A DNA stretch of 64,000 nt, taken from positions 124,001 to 188,000 of IMG/VR virus record IMGVR_UViG_3300022693_000799. One strand, given 5' to 3'. The position numbers and the translations under genes are program-made. Below the pieces are notes generated by a model that made no database searches, was not told the origin of the DNA, and worked only from the letters and a program-made list of their open reading frames with translations. Origin of the DNA: a virus. Each line of letters starts with the position of its first letter. The stretch's first letter is position 1. Positions 51,122-60,759 of the stretch are shown here, piece by piece.

Positions 51122-52243
51122 TTAAATGTGCTTAAATAGCCCGGGATAAAACGAGTTTAAACTTAGCTTGGTCAGGCGACTTTCTATACGATCCAAACCT
51201 AAGATTTTCTCAACAAGCGTAGCTTCACCAGTCACATCATTGGCAAAATAGACCACGTAGCCTTGGTTGTAAATCTGTGGTACGGTCGTCCCAATAGTGA
51301 TCGAACGGATAACCACATGGTGGTTGCTCCACGTATCACCTTTACCTAAATAAATAGTGGGATAGTTATCAACGTCATAGGTGAAAAATGCGTCCAGGAC
51401 GTGACGGTGACCTTGGTAAGTCGCTTTAGTATCTTCCCAGCTAGCACCTGCTACCGTTTGATAACGGCTACCAACTAAACCTGAAAGGTAATAGATAGTA
51501 GGTTCGTCTTCGCTTAATACTGCAACTTCAACAGTAACACGCAATGCATTATTAAGCTTAGGCAGGCGAATAGCCACAGAGCCTACTTGGTTAGCGAAGC
51601 TATATCCATTAGCAGGCGCAGGTTTGTGAGACCGGTTAACTACAGCCATTTGACTGAGTCGATCTTCCAAACCTAAGATTTGATCGATAGCATGAGTATG
51701 GTTAGCTTTATACTCACCGCTAATAGCCGCTCGAATATCCTCAAGGGCTGCAATGACGTGATTAAGATCCGTCAAATCTTCACCATCCACTACGTGAGCA
51801 GATGGGGGGTAGAATTCTGGCAACCCGATGATATCTTCCATTGTGCGGGTGTCCGCAAAGGCCGATAGGGTTCCAATTTCTTCAAGCAGTTCACGGCCTT
51901 CTTGGCTATGAGGACCACCCATGACCTGATAGCTTTCAATGGTGAAGTTACCATTAAGAGAACGATCTAGTATGGTTACACTTCCGTAAGCGTCACCACC
52001 TAAGTTATCTTCAGGTTTAGTGTACTGATGGGTAAAGATATAATCCTTACCTAGTTTCAAAGGGTCAGCACTATCCTCATGGGTGAGTATAAAACCTTCT
52101 TTGTAAAAGGGAGATATGTTCGGAATAATAATGTGGTAATTGTCCCCATTATCCGCCGTTAAGACATGTTCCTCGTCTCGCCTTAGATTAGAAGCAGCCT
52201 GACCCGTCGGGTCGTAGTCGTAGAGGTAGCTTTGATCTGACAT
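51122..52243 (-). CDS. baseplate/fibre protein, paralogue of 49330 gene
   Basis: This gene encodes 373 aa, with AAAGGAGTCAGTC before the ATG. The N-terminal ~130 residues match the 49330 protein (see there). A short linker with NHTHAIDQILGLEDRLSQM follows. The C-terminal ~180 residues are beta-rich with jelly-roll-like strands (ALRVTVEVAVLSEDEPTIYY, HHVVIRSITIG). It is the first gene of the - strand tail block and diverges from the 52372 gene. Confidence 0.6.
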   Translation of the reverse strand: MSDQSYLYDYDPTGQAASNLRRDEEHVLTADNGDNYHIIIPNISPFYKEGFILTHEDSADPLKLGKDYIFTHQYTKPEDNLGGDAYGSVTILDRSLNGNFTIESYQVMGGPHSQEGRELLEEIGTLSAFADTRTMEDIIGLPEFYPPSAHVVDGEDLTDLNHVIAALEDIRAAISGEYKANHTHAIDQILGLEDRLSQMAVVNRSHKPAPANGYSFANQVGSVAIRLPKLNNALRVTVEVAVLSEDEPTIYYLSGLVGSRYQTVAGASWEDTKATYQGHRHVLDAFFTYDVDNYPTIYLGKGDTWSNHHVVIRSITIGTTVPQIYNQGYVVYFANDVTGEATLVEKILGLDRIESRLTKLSLNSFYPGLFKHI

Positions 52244-52290
52244 TCTGACTGACTCCTTTGGTCAATATAGGTAAATATAATTAATAAAAT

Positions 52291-52323
52291 ACATGGGGTT
52301 CACATAATATTTAACCCCCGTGT
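52291..52323. other. hairpin in divergent intergenic region
   Basis: Arms ACATGGGGTT and AACCCCCGTGT pair with one bulge and a T-G pair around an AT-rich 12-nt loop. The 128-nt gap separates divergent tail genes and is very AT-rich. This is either a regulatory palindrome or a leader structure. I could not identify the promoters. Confidence 0.35.
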
Positions 52324-52371
52324 AGGTAAACTATGATTAGACCATTAAGATATCTATAAAGGAGACAGGTT

Positions 52372-53571
52372 GTGTATACCTTATCACGTGCCTTTGTACA
52401 GCAGGGTCGGCAATGGGAGTCGGTAGACGTCTCCAATCTGACCTTTGTAGAATTGTTTCAAAGTTATAAAAATGTAATCTTCGTTTTGATCGTCGGTGGC
52501 GAAGAACGTGCAGTGCTGTTAAACGACCTAGATAAGTCGCTACGCTATAATAAAACAACAGTAAGCGATTGGTTAGTAGATAACACTAAAACCTTACCAT
52601 GGCTATCCACAGTTCCAAATATAGACCATCCTAAGTCGGTGTTCTATGCTGACGTCTTTGACCATGAGTTTACGGTCAAACGCTCTGACCATACTAAACA
52701 CATCGATAGTCCTAACATAGGAAAGATGGGACCTGATGCATTAATCACCCATGAGGGTATTGATTACGTGCAATTAGCCAAACACAGCCTCTTTACTGTT
52801 AACGGCTACGTGCATCGTGTCAGTGCTTCCAGTCAAGGTCTATATGTATTGCGTGCTGGTGAAACACTAGAGCGTACAGACAGCAACCATTTTGGTCTGA
52901 TTAACTTCTCTCAACTTGGTGAGATTCAAACCCACCCCATTAAAGAAGAGCAAGTTAAAGTGGATATCCGTATCCCTGCTCATGAACAAGTGATGGTGAC
53001 GTTGCCTGATGTGGACTTTAGTACTAAAACAGTTTTACTTTGCATTGGTGGTTATTTGGTTATACTAGATGACACCTATCAAGTAGTGGGTGATCACACG
53101 CTGAAGATAAGCTTTAAGCATTATCCACTTATTCGCCGTGTATTGCTATCACGTGAAGACATTCAGTTAGATGATCTCATTAACCCCATTGGTAACATCC
53201 AGGTTAAAGACATCCAATCTAGCTCTTTTATTCGTCGCTATTTAAGTCATCCCTTTAGCTTTATCATCACCATTGATAACGATAACATTGCATTAAGGGA
53301 AGAGCGCTTACAGGAGACGGGCCTACCTGGTAAGTTTAGATCAGCAGAAATCCCCCAAGGTATCTTGATGGATAACGAAGGACTTATTGCTGAGTATAGT
53401 CTGATAGGCTCACCTGATGACTATTTAGTAAGTGCACGGGTCAAAGAAGAGAAACAACTTCTATTAGACACAGTTATGGATTTACCTATAGCTGCAACAC
53501 CCATGCGGTTTCCTACGTCTAGACGTGATAGACAACCACCACGTTTAGTAAATCTGTATACTGTACTGTAA
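52372..53571 (+). CDS. probable virion structural protein
   Basis: This gene encodes 399 aa with a GTG start, preceded by AAAGGAGACAG. It is beta-rich throughout (VTLPDVDFSTKTVLLCIGGY, SFIITIDNDNIAL), with few cysteines and no catalytic motif, and has a C-terminal Arg/Pro stretch (SRRDRQPPRLV). It lies alone on the + strand between the tail block and the recombination genes, convergent with the SbcC-like gene. A structural role is inferred from composition and place. Confidence 0.55.
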   Translation: MYTLSRAFVQQGRQWESVDVSNLTFVELFQSYKNVIFVLIVGGEERAVLLNDLDKSLRYNKTTVSDWLVDNTKTLPWLSTVPNIDHPKSVFYADVFDHEFTVKRSDHTKHIDSPNIGKMGPDALITHEGIDYVQLAKHSLFTVNGYVHRVSASSQGLYVLRAGETLERTDSNHFGLINFSQLGEIQTHPIKEEQVKVDIRIPAHEQVMVTLPDVDFSTKTVLLCIGGYLVILDDTYQVVGDHTLKISFKHYPLIRRVLLSREDIQLDDLINPIGNIQVKDIQSSSFIRRYLSHPFSFIITIDNDNIALREERLQETGLPGKFRSAEIPQGILMDNEGLIAEYSLIGSPDDYLVSARVKEEKQLLLDTVMDLPIAATPMRFPTSRRDRQPPRLVNLYTVL

Positions 53572-53620
53572 ACGGCATAAGCTAACCACCCGGCCTCACG
53601 GCTAGGTGGTTAGGCTTTTA
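53572..53620. terminator. bidirectional terminator, element B
   Basis: Arms CTAACCACC (53582-53590) and GGTGGTTAG (53605-53613), with left box ACGGCATAA, are the same as in element A at 9686. The 14-nt inner segment CGGCCTCACGGCTA is the exact reverse complement of that in A. It separates the convergent 52372 and SbcC-like genes. On the right, CTTTTATACTGC replaces the TTATGCGG box. Confidence 0.8.
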
Positions 53621-56089
53621 TACTGCAAAGCTCACATGCTCATTGTAAACAGACGGTAAAGTTACATTTTGGTCATCTAAGACACATACCTCTGCATTTG
53701 TAAATCCTCCACTGAAGCTAGCGAAATGATTAACAAGAAATAACTGAGATGCTTGTCCTGTCTCAACCAACAACTTAATGTATCCCATTAAACGATTACG
53801 ATGTACTGCATCAAACGTACGACCAGTCTCATCTAGAAGCATGGGGTACTCGTGTAAGTCCATGAAATGCATAACCGTTACCATGAAGGCAAAGTCAATC
53901 ATCTCCATCTGACCCTCAGACCCCAAGCTGATATCACTAACAGGATGATCATCATCACCCACTAGGAATGGGAACTTATAATCTAATGTTCCTGCCTGGT
54001 TAGCGCACGGCATGACTTGTAAACGGTGTCCCCATACCTTACCAATGATGGTATTCATCTGATCTAATAGACACTTAATGAACCCTGTCATTTGGTCTGC
54101 AATGATACCCGTTGATGGTGAAAGCATATGTTGAAGATCCTGCCAACCCTGTGTTTCTTTGGTCAGCTGTTCTTGTGATTCTTTTAACTCAGCAATCATT
54201 TGCTCAAGGGTATTCTTTTGACCTAGTGTCGTGTTAAGTGTAGAAAGAGTTTGTTGACGCTCTCGCAATACATTGTCTATTACCGATTGACGCTGCGCTT
54301 CGATAAGTTGATCCCGTAAAGATTCTAAATCTACCAAAGCATCGCTTACGATTTTCTGGTCTTCAAAGAATCGTTCAAATATCGCTTTACCCTGCTTCAG
54401 ACGAGTAATCTCACGATCTACGTCAGCAATGTGACCTATAACCACACTGAGACGTCTCTCAAGCTCCTCTATGCGCTTTTCTACCTCTAAACCATCTAAG
54501 CCCTTACTTTCATGAAACTTCTTAATAGAGGCGTCGATAAAGGCTATCTCTGAATCAATGATTTGTTCGTCACGATACATCATGACGTAGTCTTTAAAGC
54601 TCTCGTAAGTATGGAGAATTTGAAGAGGTGAAGTATCGTAATGCTTATCACGCTTAACTTGACTCCATAATGGATTTGCTCTTGGGTAGCTTTCCATGAT
54701 GGCCTGTAGGCGATTAAGATCACGAACGTATTGCTGATAGGCGTTAATCTTCTCAACAATGGTTTCATTTTCTCTTTCTTTACTTTCCAAAGCATTAGTT
54801 AAGTGTTCTACCTGTATCTTAGATTCCTTTAACTCATTGTCAGAAACACCTGGACGCCATATGTAGTTACACTTAGGACACTCCATTTCCTTGGCTTGCT
54901 CCATGTGGTGTATACGGCTCTGTAAGCCATCTATCCGACGTCTTAGACTTAAACGCTCACGGTCCATCTCTTTAACGTAGAGTACTGCTTCCTGATAAGC
55001 TGCTTTATCGTACTGCGGTTTCATCTGACTAGGCATATCAACAACCCAATCCCTTAAAGGAACAAAGACAGAATCAACTTCTTTATACAAAGCGGCGGCA
55101 TCCTGCTTAGGAACCTCCCAGGGGTGATTGTAAGCGATTAAGCTTTTCTTCTTTTCTAACACTTTACGTTTTTCTAGAAGATCATCTAAACTATTAGCCC
55201 CTAATTCACTCATTTGACTTAACATGGTCTGTAGGTCATTAAGGGTTTCTGTGTAGTTATCCCTTTTAGCGGTGTGACTTGCGTGGTCAAGTTGAAGTTT
55301 AACAATGCGATTATCAAAATCCACAACTGAAGTAAACTTCTCTTTAATCCAAGTTTGTAAGTCGGTCTTTAGAACACGTTTTGCCAAACGCAATACATTG
55401 TCACGACGTTGTTGGATATCTTGTTTGACAGACTCTGGACTACGGGTAGAGGTTCGTCTATCTGTCAATAATGCTTCGATGTCTTTATGACATTCGTCTA
55501 CACGCTCCTGTAAGTTAGTAGACGCTTCTAACGACACTAACCTGGCCTGTTGCTGTGCCACTTTCTCTTTAACGTGTTTAAGCGCACCCTGGTTGTCCCT
55601 AGCTGCTATTCTCACCGCGTCGTAGAGACTATATGCATAACTCATGTCAGTGGTACTTAGATTAGCTATCCACTCACGTCGTTTAGCAGGTGCCATTTTA
55701 GTAAAGCGCAATTTGCCAGTCAAGACCGCATGTAGAGACGACGTATAGCCCAGCTCACGCTCTACTAGATCTTTCTGTACCAAAGCCGTGCCACCTGGAT
55801 TTAACTCTACACCGTTTCTTATAAAAGAATGTTTAGCACCACGGCTAATCTCAGAACGTAGGATAAAGTCTTCACCTTTAAATTGAATGTGAAGTTCTTT
55901 ATACCCACCTTTATCAAAATCACTAGGGTTGGCAGGTAGCGGTGTTAATTCACTTAGTAGACTTGATTTACCTGAACCGTTTGTTCCCAGCAGAAGCTGC
56001 ATGGGAGTTGAAAAATCGATACAGATATAAGGTATCTCGCTCAATGCAAAACGTCTATACTTACTCAGTATAAGTTTTTGTATCTTCAC
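53618..56089 (-). CDS. SbcC/Rad50/gp46-like ATPase
   Basis: This gene encodes 823 aa from a GTG at 56089 that overlaps the upstream stop (GTGA), with AAGGA 8 nt before it. The frame also runs up to 56116, but MKIQKLIL is the normal opening of this family. Walker A GTNGSGKS lies at residues 35-42. Long coiled coils flank a zinc hook CPKC near residues 404-407. The ABC signature ISLGSEGQMEM and Walker B YPMLLDETGR lie near the C-terminus. In T4, gp46 with the gp47 nuclease resects DNA ends for recombination-dependent replication. I do not see the nuclease partner in this window. Confidence 0.9.
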   Translation of the reverse strand: MKIQKLILSKYRRFALSEIPYICIDFSTPMQLLLGTNGSGKSSLLSELTPLPANPSDFDKGGYKELHIQFKGEDFILRSEISRGAKHSFIRNGVELNPGGTALVQKDLVERELGYTSSLHAVLTGKLRFTKMAPAKRREWIANLSTTDMSYAYSLYDAVRIAARDNQGALKHVKEKVAQQQARLVSLEASTNLQERVDECHKDIEALLTDRRTSTRSPESVKQDIQQRRDNVLRLAKRVLKTDLQTWIKEKFTSVVDFDNRIVKLQLDHASHTAKRDNYTETLNDLQTMLSQMSELGANSLDDLLEKRKVLEKKKSLIAYNHPWEVPKQDAAALYKEVDSVFVPLRDWVVDMPSQMKPQYDKAAYQEAVLYVKEMDRERLSLRRRIDGLQSRIHHMEQAKEMECPKCNYIWRPGVSDNELKESKIQVEHLTNALESKERENETIVEKINAYQQYVRDLNRLQAIMESYPRANPLWSQVKRDKHYDTSPLQILHTYESFKDYVMMYRDEQIIDSEIAFIDASIKKFHESKGLDGLEVEKRIEELERRLSVVIGHIADVDREITRLKQGKAIFERFFEDQKIVSDALVDLESLRDQLIEAQRQSVIDNVLRERQQTLSTLNTTLGQKNTLEQMIAELKESQEQLTKETQGWQDLQHMLSPSTGIIADQMTGFIKCLLDQMNTIIGKVWGHRLQVMPCANQAGTLDYKFPFLVGDDDHPVSDISLGSEGQMEMIDFAFMVTVMHFMDLHEYPMLLDETGRTFDAVHRNRLMGYIKLLVETGQASQLFLVNHFASFSGGFTNAEVCVLDDQNVTLPSVYNEHVSFAV

Positions 56090-56595
56090 GCTACGTTTCC
56101 TTTTTTCATTATCCATGCGTTATAAAAACCCAGCATGGATTTAAAATCCATCGTTGCAAGTTTAGTTGCATTATCTAAGTGGAACACAACCTGCGACTTC
56201 CCGCACTGTACTTTACTTGGATGAATGGTATAAATATTAAAAATGAATCCTGCTTGGGTTAGTAATTCACCCGCTTGGCGACTAGGGAACCATGTACCGA
56301 AATCTTTTATTTCCATACCTACCCTAAGCCCATGGTACATCCTAAGACCTTCATCACTAGGCTCAGGCATCGCAGGCATTTGATCTTTATAATAGTTAAC
56401 TGCCTTAGTTAGGCTAGTGTCGTACACCGATGCAGTAAAAGGACCATACGAGTCACCGTCAATGATTTTCTCACATCGACAAATAATGACATCGTTAGAT
56501 TGATCCCGCGCTATGGGCTTAAGTGCGTTTGGTTCTTTACGTAGCTTATTTGCTTGTTTGTTCTTTGCTATAAAACGTCTGTGTATCATGCCCAT
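56086..56595 (-). CDS. hypothetical protein coupled to SbcC-like ATPase
   Basis: This gene encodes 169 aa, with AGGGAGA 8 nt before the ATG. The N-terminal ~35 residues are strongly basic (RRFIAKNKQANKLRKE), followed by CRCEKIIDGDSYGPF and a mixed domain. It has no nuclease motif, so it is not an obvious SbcD/gp47. Its stop overlaps the start of the SbcC-like gene by 4 nt, a strong sign of joint expression and possibly a joint role at DNA ends. I do not recognise the family. Confidence 0.65.
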   Translation of the reverse strand: MGMIHRRFIAKNKQANKLRKEPNALKPIARDQSNDVIICRCEKIIDGDSYGPFTASVYDTSLTKAVNYYKDQMPAMPEPSDEGLRMYHGLRVGMEIKDFGTWFPSRQAGELLTQAGFIFNIYTIHPSKVQCGKSQVVFHLDNATKLATMDFKSMLGFYNAWIMKKGNVA

Positions 56596-56703
56596 GGTGG
56601 CGTTCTCCCTATCTCAAAAGATAGTGTTATTCTGTTTAAATTGACAGTCGGTAATTACTGTTAGTGTCTTAATGTTGTGATTGGTATCTTTAACACGAGG
56701 TAA

Positions 56704-57717
56704 ATGATGACCTTACAAACTCGATTACGCGTAATCTCTATTGGCATAGTTGCTGAGAATAAAGAACGCGATAACCCCGAAGTCTTAATAACCCCAATAG
56801 AAATACTTCCTTTTCAATTAGGAGAGGTTAAAGAAGACAAAACAACGTTCTTTAGTAAAGGGCTTGATGGTTTTGGTAAAGAATGGTCAGCACAAGTAGA
56901 TGTAGATAAAACGATCAAAGCCACATGGTTAAGTCTAGAGACTAACCGTGAAACGCCCCCTAACCTTATGCGTGGCGAGCAAGTGTTATTGTGGCAATAT
57001 GCTGACACTGATAAATACTTCTACACTAGCATGGGGAGAGACGATCCACTGCGACGTTTAGAAACTGTTGTCTATCGTTGGTCGAATGAGCCAGATGTCA
57101 CTAAAGACATAGAGGCGCTGACTGATGAAAACAGCTATCGCCTTACTATCTCCACGCATGATTCTAAGATTGAGTTAGTTACTAATAAAAACAACGGTGA
57201 GCCTTTTGCTTACCAATGTCTATTAGATACTAAGAACGGTAAATTTACCTTTACCGACGATGTTGATAACTATCTATTCCTAGACAGCGCTAATACTCAC
57301 ATCAAAGCCCATAACAAAGACACCACGTTCTTTGAACTTAATAAGAAAGACATCAATGGCTACGCGCCACAAGACATGACCTTTACGGTTGACCGCGATG
57401 TCTCTATTACAGTGGGCCGACACATGACCTTTGATATTGGTGGTAACTACAGTACCACGGTAGGGGGTAGTGAAACTGTAGATGTTAAAGGGTCTATCTC
57501 TATTAAATCAGGAGGTCCTCTCACTGTTAATAACCCGTCTACTAAATACACCACACCCAATACTGAATTTACAGGTAATGTAAAAATAGGGGGTGCGCTA
57601 AATGTAAGTGGTGGTATCACTGGCGAGGGTACCATCAAAGGTAAGAGCGGTGACTTTAAAGACTTTAAAGCCTCCAATCCTATCAATGCTAAAACCGTCT
57701 ATGCTCCTGATGGCTAA
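56704..57717 (+). CDS. gp5/VgrG-like baseplate spike protein
   Basis: This gene encodes 337 aa, with CGAGGTAA before the ATG. The N-terminal half is a mixed domain with an OB-like beginning (LRVISIGIVAENKERDNPEV). From about residue 215 the sequence turns into short repeats, TVDRDVSITVGRHMTFDIGG, YSTTVGGSETVDVKGSISIK and NVKIGGALNVSGG, the pattern of intertwined beta-helices in T4 gp5, VgrG and phiKZ spike proteins. It would form the trimeric tip that pierces the outer membrane. No lysozyme domain or PAAR cap is seen. Confidence 0.75.
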   Translation: MMTLQTRLRVISIGIVAENKERDNPEVLITPIEILPFQLGEVKEDKTTFFSKGLDGFGKEWSAQVDVDKTIKATWLSLETNRETPPNLMRGEQVLLWQYADTDKYFYTSMGRDDPLRRLETVVYRWSNEPDVTKDIEALTDENSYRLTISTHDSKIELVTNKNNGEPFAYQCLLDTKNGKFTFTDDVDNYLFLDSANTHIKAHNKDTTFFELNKKDINGYAPQDMTFTVDRDVSITVGRHMTFDIGGNYSTTVGGSETVDVKGSISIKSGGPLTVNNPSTKYTTPNTEFTGNVKIGGALNVSGGITGEGTIKGKSGDFKDFKASNPINAKTVYAPDG

Positions 57718-57770
57718 CGGCATAACCTACCTCTACCCGTCTAAAGGTAGAGGTAGGGTCTTTATGCGTC
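57717..57770. terminator. bidirectional terminator with inverted boxes
   Basis: A perfect 12-bp stem CCTACCTCTACC / GGTAGAGGTAGG (57726-57737, 57746-57757) is flanked by ACGGCATAA on the left and TTATGCGTC on the right. It separates the convergent spike (+) and baseplate (-) genes. The left box shares the last base of the spike stop codon. Confidence 0.85.
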
Positions 57771-58388
57771 CTGCTCATTTAGCCTTGCTTGTTGTTGTAC
57801 AACAATGGCTTCTAGTGCTAACATCCTTTCTTTATATGCTTGTGCTTTTTCCTCAGCAGCAATACGACGTTGTCTCTCCGTATCTCCTACCGCTCTTTTA
57901 TTTACACGAACACGTTCAAGTTCCAGATGTTGATCCATGCTAACTGACCCGGTTGTCGATGCAGAGTATTCATTTACTACCGCGTCAACACCTACAGTTG
58001 CTAATACTGTTTCTTTTAACAATAACTTAACACCGTCTAACGGTTGACTACTAGGTAACGAACCTAAATCAACTGAAACAATACGACGAGTATAAGGCAC
58101 TGTGTTTACATTAGGCATGCCTGTAATGTAATTAGCAGGTAACGTAATGCTGGTCCCCGTAGCGCTTGTTAGCGTGACTATCAATATATCATTGTCAACT
58201 GCATCATTATACGTGTCAATGGTTAAGCCGTTAGCAATAAATACATCTTGCAATACATCTACACCCTGAGCCAGTAGCGTCGGGATGGTAATAAGACGAG
58301 TAACTTGATATTCCACGCCGGTTAAAGCAACAAACGGATTAGCTAGCGTGAAGAGTCCTTTATCATTAACTCTGATCAAGCTGCTCAT
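57762..58388 (-). CDS. baseplate/tail structural protein
   Basis: This gene encodes 208 aa, with AAGGAGTATTATA before the ATG. The first ~140 residues are beta-rich with Val, Thr and Leu strands (ATGTSITLPANYITGMPNVN), and the last 60 form a charged coiled coil (ERQRRIAAEEKAQAYKERML). It overlaps the upstream gene by 23 nt. The role is inferred from its position beside the spike gene. Confidence 0.6.
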   Translation of the reverse strand: MSSLIRVNDKGLFTLANPFVALTGVEYQVTRLITIPTLLAQGVDVLQDVFIANGLTIDTYNDAVDNDILIVTLTSATGTSITLPANYITGMPNVNTVPYTRRIVSVDLGSLPSSQPLDGVKLLLKETVLATVGVDAVVNEYSASTTGSVSMDQHLELERVRVNKRAVGDTERQRRIAAEEKAQAYKERMLALEAIVVQQQARLNEQDA

Positions 58389-59682
58389 TATAATACTCCT
58401 TGAAACTTTGTTTCTGTACTACTAGATAGTTAACGTCATTATACGAACTGATAAGGAAATCTACCCCATCGCGTGTAATGCGTGAGATGTCGGTATCTAG
58501 CTGTGTGAATTCATTGACTGTCTCAGCAGCGGTTAACATTCTATGAAAGAGGATAACCCAATCCTGTGTTTCAGGCGATAGACGATTAAAGTCTGTTTCT
58601 TGTGCCGATAGGGCGGTGTAGTCTGGGAACTTTTCTTCAAATTTGAAAATCCCATCACTGTTACCTATTTCACCAACCGCTGTGAAAGCAATGGTTTTAT
58701 AAGCAGCATGGCTAACGGTCAAGTTAGCATCAACGTGCTCAAGTGGATAGTTAGCTAACGCTGGTAAAGACAATCCCATTGCTTCCTGGTAGTTAACCGA
58801 TGGCGAATAGGTACCTGCAAGTCCCGTTTGCTCTTCAATGGCCACACGATGCCACATAGGGACGATAATGAACTCTGTCGGCCTAAATAAGGTAGGGAAT
58901 ACATCGTACCATTCTACTGAATCGTAATCGCTATCTTCTAAGATAGATTTTGCAATGGCATCAGCAATGGCATCGGGGTTGTTACCTGCTATACCATATT
59001 GAACGACGTACCATGTTAACTTTTTCGTTGTTGACGAGTGTTTATCATTCCACGTCACTTCATATGGCGTTAGTGCGGTATAAGGTGCGTCTTGGGATAT
59101 CTCATTAGCCATCCCCAACATACGTGGTAGGTCTTCTGTCAACACATCCGATATCTCAGTATAAGGACGATGTAAATCGTTAAGCTCCTCAACTGGTTTA
59201 ATCGGTATTAGTGCATATTCGTCATATTGACGAATAAACGTACGATTAGAAAACCACAACGTAAAGGTCGTACCGTTTGCTGTCCAGTTAATATAACTGG
59301 GATAGTAGTAACCTGCATCAGAGGCTACCATGGCTCCTGATACAAACAAACCAACGGAAATAGACGGATAGTCGTTACCTATGAATTGGTTAAGTACTGC
59401 GTTGTTTGACGTAAGTTCACCATTTCTCGCCTTGGTGTCGATATAATCGATTAAGTTTAATAGGACATTGCCTACTTCATTACCTACGTCCATCTGCTCG
59501 CCGTTGTCGTCCAATGTAGACATCAACGCAATGCGCAAGTTAGGATAGGTGCTAGAACTGTATTCACGGTTATCTGGTGAATAGGAACGGGCGTGTGATG
59601 ACATTTCACCAACCGGGGAGAGGGTATTCTTATCATTGTTTATCAAATCATTGATAATGACAAACCCTTTAACTGTACTCAT
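58366..59682 (-). CDS. tail/baseplate structural protein
   Basis: This gene encodes 438 aa, with GGAG upstream of the ATG. The protein is acidic and aromatic-rich, with alternating helices and strands (MSSHARSYSPDNREYSSSTY near residue 27, MGLSLPALANYPLEHVDANL later). It has no enzymatic motif. It reads into the 57762 gene with a 23-nt overlap, and both look like parts of one complex near the spike. The family is unknown to me. Confidence 0.6.
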   Translation of the reverse strand: MSTVKGFVIINDLINNDKNTLSPVGEMSSHARSYSPDNREYSSSTYPNLRIALMSTLDDNGEQMDVGNEVGNVLLNLIDYIDTKARNGELTSNNAVLNQFIGNDYPSISVGLFVSGAMVASDAGYYYPSYINWTANGTTFTLWFSNRTFIRQYDEYALIPIKPVEELNDLHRPYTEISDVLTEDLPRMLGMANEISQDAPYTALTPYEVTWNDKHSSTTKKLTWYVVQYGIAGNNPDAIADAIAKSILEDSDYDSVEWYDVFPTLFRPTEFIIVPMWHRVAIEEQTGLAGTYSPSVNYQEAMGLSLPALANYPLEHVDANLTVSHAAYKTIAFTAVGEIGNSDGIFKFEEKFPDYTALSAQETDFNRLSPETQDWVILFHRMLTAAETVNEFTQLDTDISRITRDGVDFLISSYNDVNYLVVQKQSFKEYYNEQLDQS

Positions 59683-59736
59683 TATAAATCGACTCCAAAT
59701 TAATCATCGTATTCAACTAAGGTAGGGAGCAACACA

Positions 59737-60225
59737 TTGACACTATTCATTGCTTTTATTAAAGCCCTGCCCCAATTTCTACCGTTTCTACTCACATTAT
59801 TAAAGGGGGAGAAGGCCAACATGTCCGGACATAAAGATCCCTCTAAGGGTCGAATGCTAATGCTTCTACTGGTTGTATCGCTAGTAGGAACAGGCATCCT
59901 GTATTTTGATGCGCGTGGTATTGAACTTGATCTTGCGGGTAAAGAAAAAGAAATAGACGCCCTTAATAAAAAGGTCACGTCATTAAACCAAGAGATAGAT
60001 CAAATGAAAAGGGACGGAGTACCCAGTCCTTCTCAAAATGCTATATTGCAAAAGCATGCTAACGACGCTATTCAATTTAAAGCAACGATCACTCATTTAG
60101 AAACACGCCTTGCTCAATGTAAGGCTAACGCCGCTACGGTCACACCACCTCCTATTGTTCAACCCTCAACGGGAGCCAATAGGCGTAGTATCTTGGATAA
60201 ACTAAATCAAATAGGGAAAGACTAA
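59737..60225 (+). CDS. i-spanin-like coiled-coil membrane protein
   Basis: This gene encodes 162 aa from a TTG at 59737 (AGGGAG 7 nt upstream). An ATG at 59821 with GGAGAAGG also fits and would give a classic single-membrane-segment i-spanin. After that ATG come a basic stretch, a hydrophobic helix (LMLLLVVSLVGTGILYF), then a coiled coil (KEKEIDALNKKVTSLNQEID) and a Pro-rich region. With the TTG start there is one more hydrophobic helix (FIKALPQFLPFLLTLL) at the front. It abuts a lipoprotein gene, so the pair mirrors the spanins at 31547/31881. Confidence 0.55.
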   Translation: MTLFIAFIKALPQFLPFLLTLLKGEKANMSGHKDPSKGRMLMLLLVVSLVGTGILYFDARGIELDLAGKEKEIDALNKKVTSLNQEIDQMKRDGVPSPSQNAILQKHANDAIQFKATITHLETRLAQCKANAATVTPPPIVQPSTGANRRSILDKLNQIGKD

Positions 60226-60695
60226 TGCTTCGTCCTATCATCATTGCAACCACCATATTGTTGGGAAGTTGTGTTAGCTCTAACCAGCCAGAAACCCCAC
60301 CTCAGAATCATCCACTCGTAGATCCAATAGATCCACCCCCTACGATGGATACCTTTATATGGAACTGGGACGCTGTTGATCAAGAGCATCCTGCTAAGCG
60401 CTACCTCAACGCGTTGAAGCGCTACCATGAGCGTCTAGAGCTTTACATCGTGCAGCTAGAGCGTGCATTGGAAGATAAAAGACACGAGGGTCCCTGTAGT
60501 CGTTTTATACCTTTTCCTGTTCCAGCTATTAAACCCTTACCGGAGTCCGTAGACTTATCTACGTATAGTAACGAGGAAGAGGCATTTAATGCATTTGGGG
60601 AATATACACGTGAGCTTTACAACTATGCTTACAATCTCCGTGAGATTTACTTAGACGATGTTAAGCGTTTTAATCAACAGTGTGAAGTTAAGTAG
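60225..60695 (+). CDS. o-spanin-like lipoprotein
   Basis: This gene encodes 156 aa. A signal peptide ends in ILLGSC, with lipid-attachment Cys16. A Pro-rich stretch (PETPPQNHPLVDPIDPPP) follows, then a long helical part (YLNALKRYHERLELYIVQLE) and a Pro-rich break before another helix. The ATG overlaps the last base of the coiled-coil gene (TAATG). Signal type, Pro-rich linker and partner order are those of an outer-membrane spanin. It does not look like a copy of the 31881 protein. Confidence 0.6.
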   Translation: MLRPIIIATTILLGSCVSSNQPETPPQNHPLVDPIDPPPTMDTFIWNWDAVDQEHPAKRYLNALKRYHERLELYIVQLERALEDKRHEGPCSRFIPFPVPAIKPLPESVDLSTYSNEEEAFNAFGEYTRELYNYAYNLREIYLDDVKRFNQQCEVK

Positions 60696-60759
60696 GGGTT
60701 TACAGGCCTGGCTTATTTTTATAGAGACTTAAATTAAAAGTAATAATGGAATGTAACCG

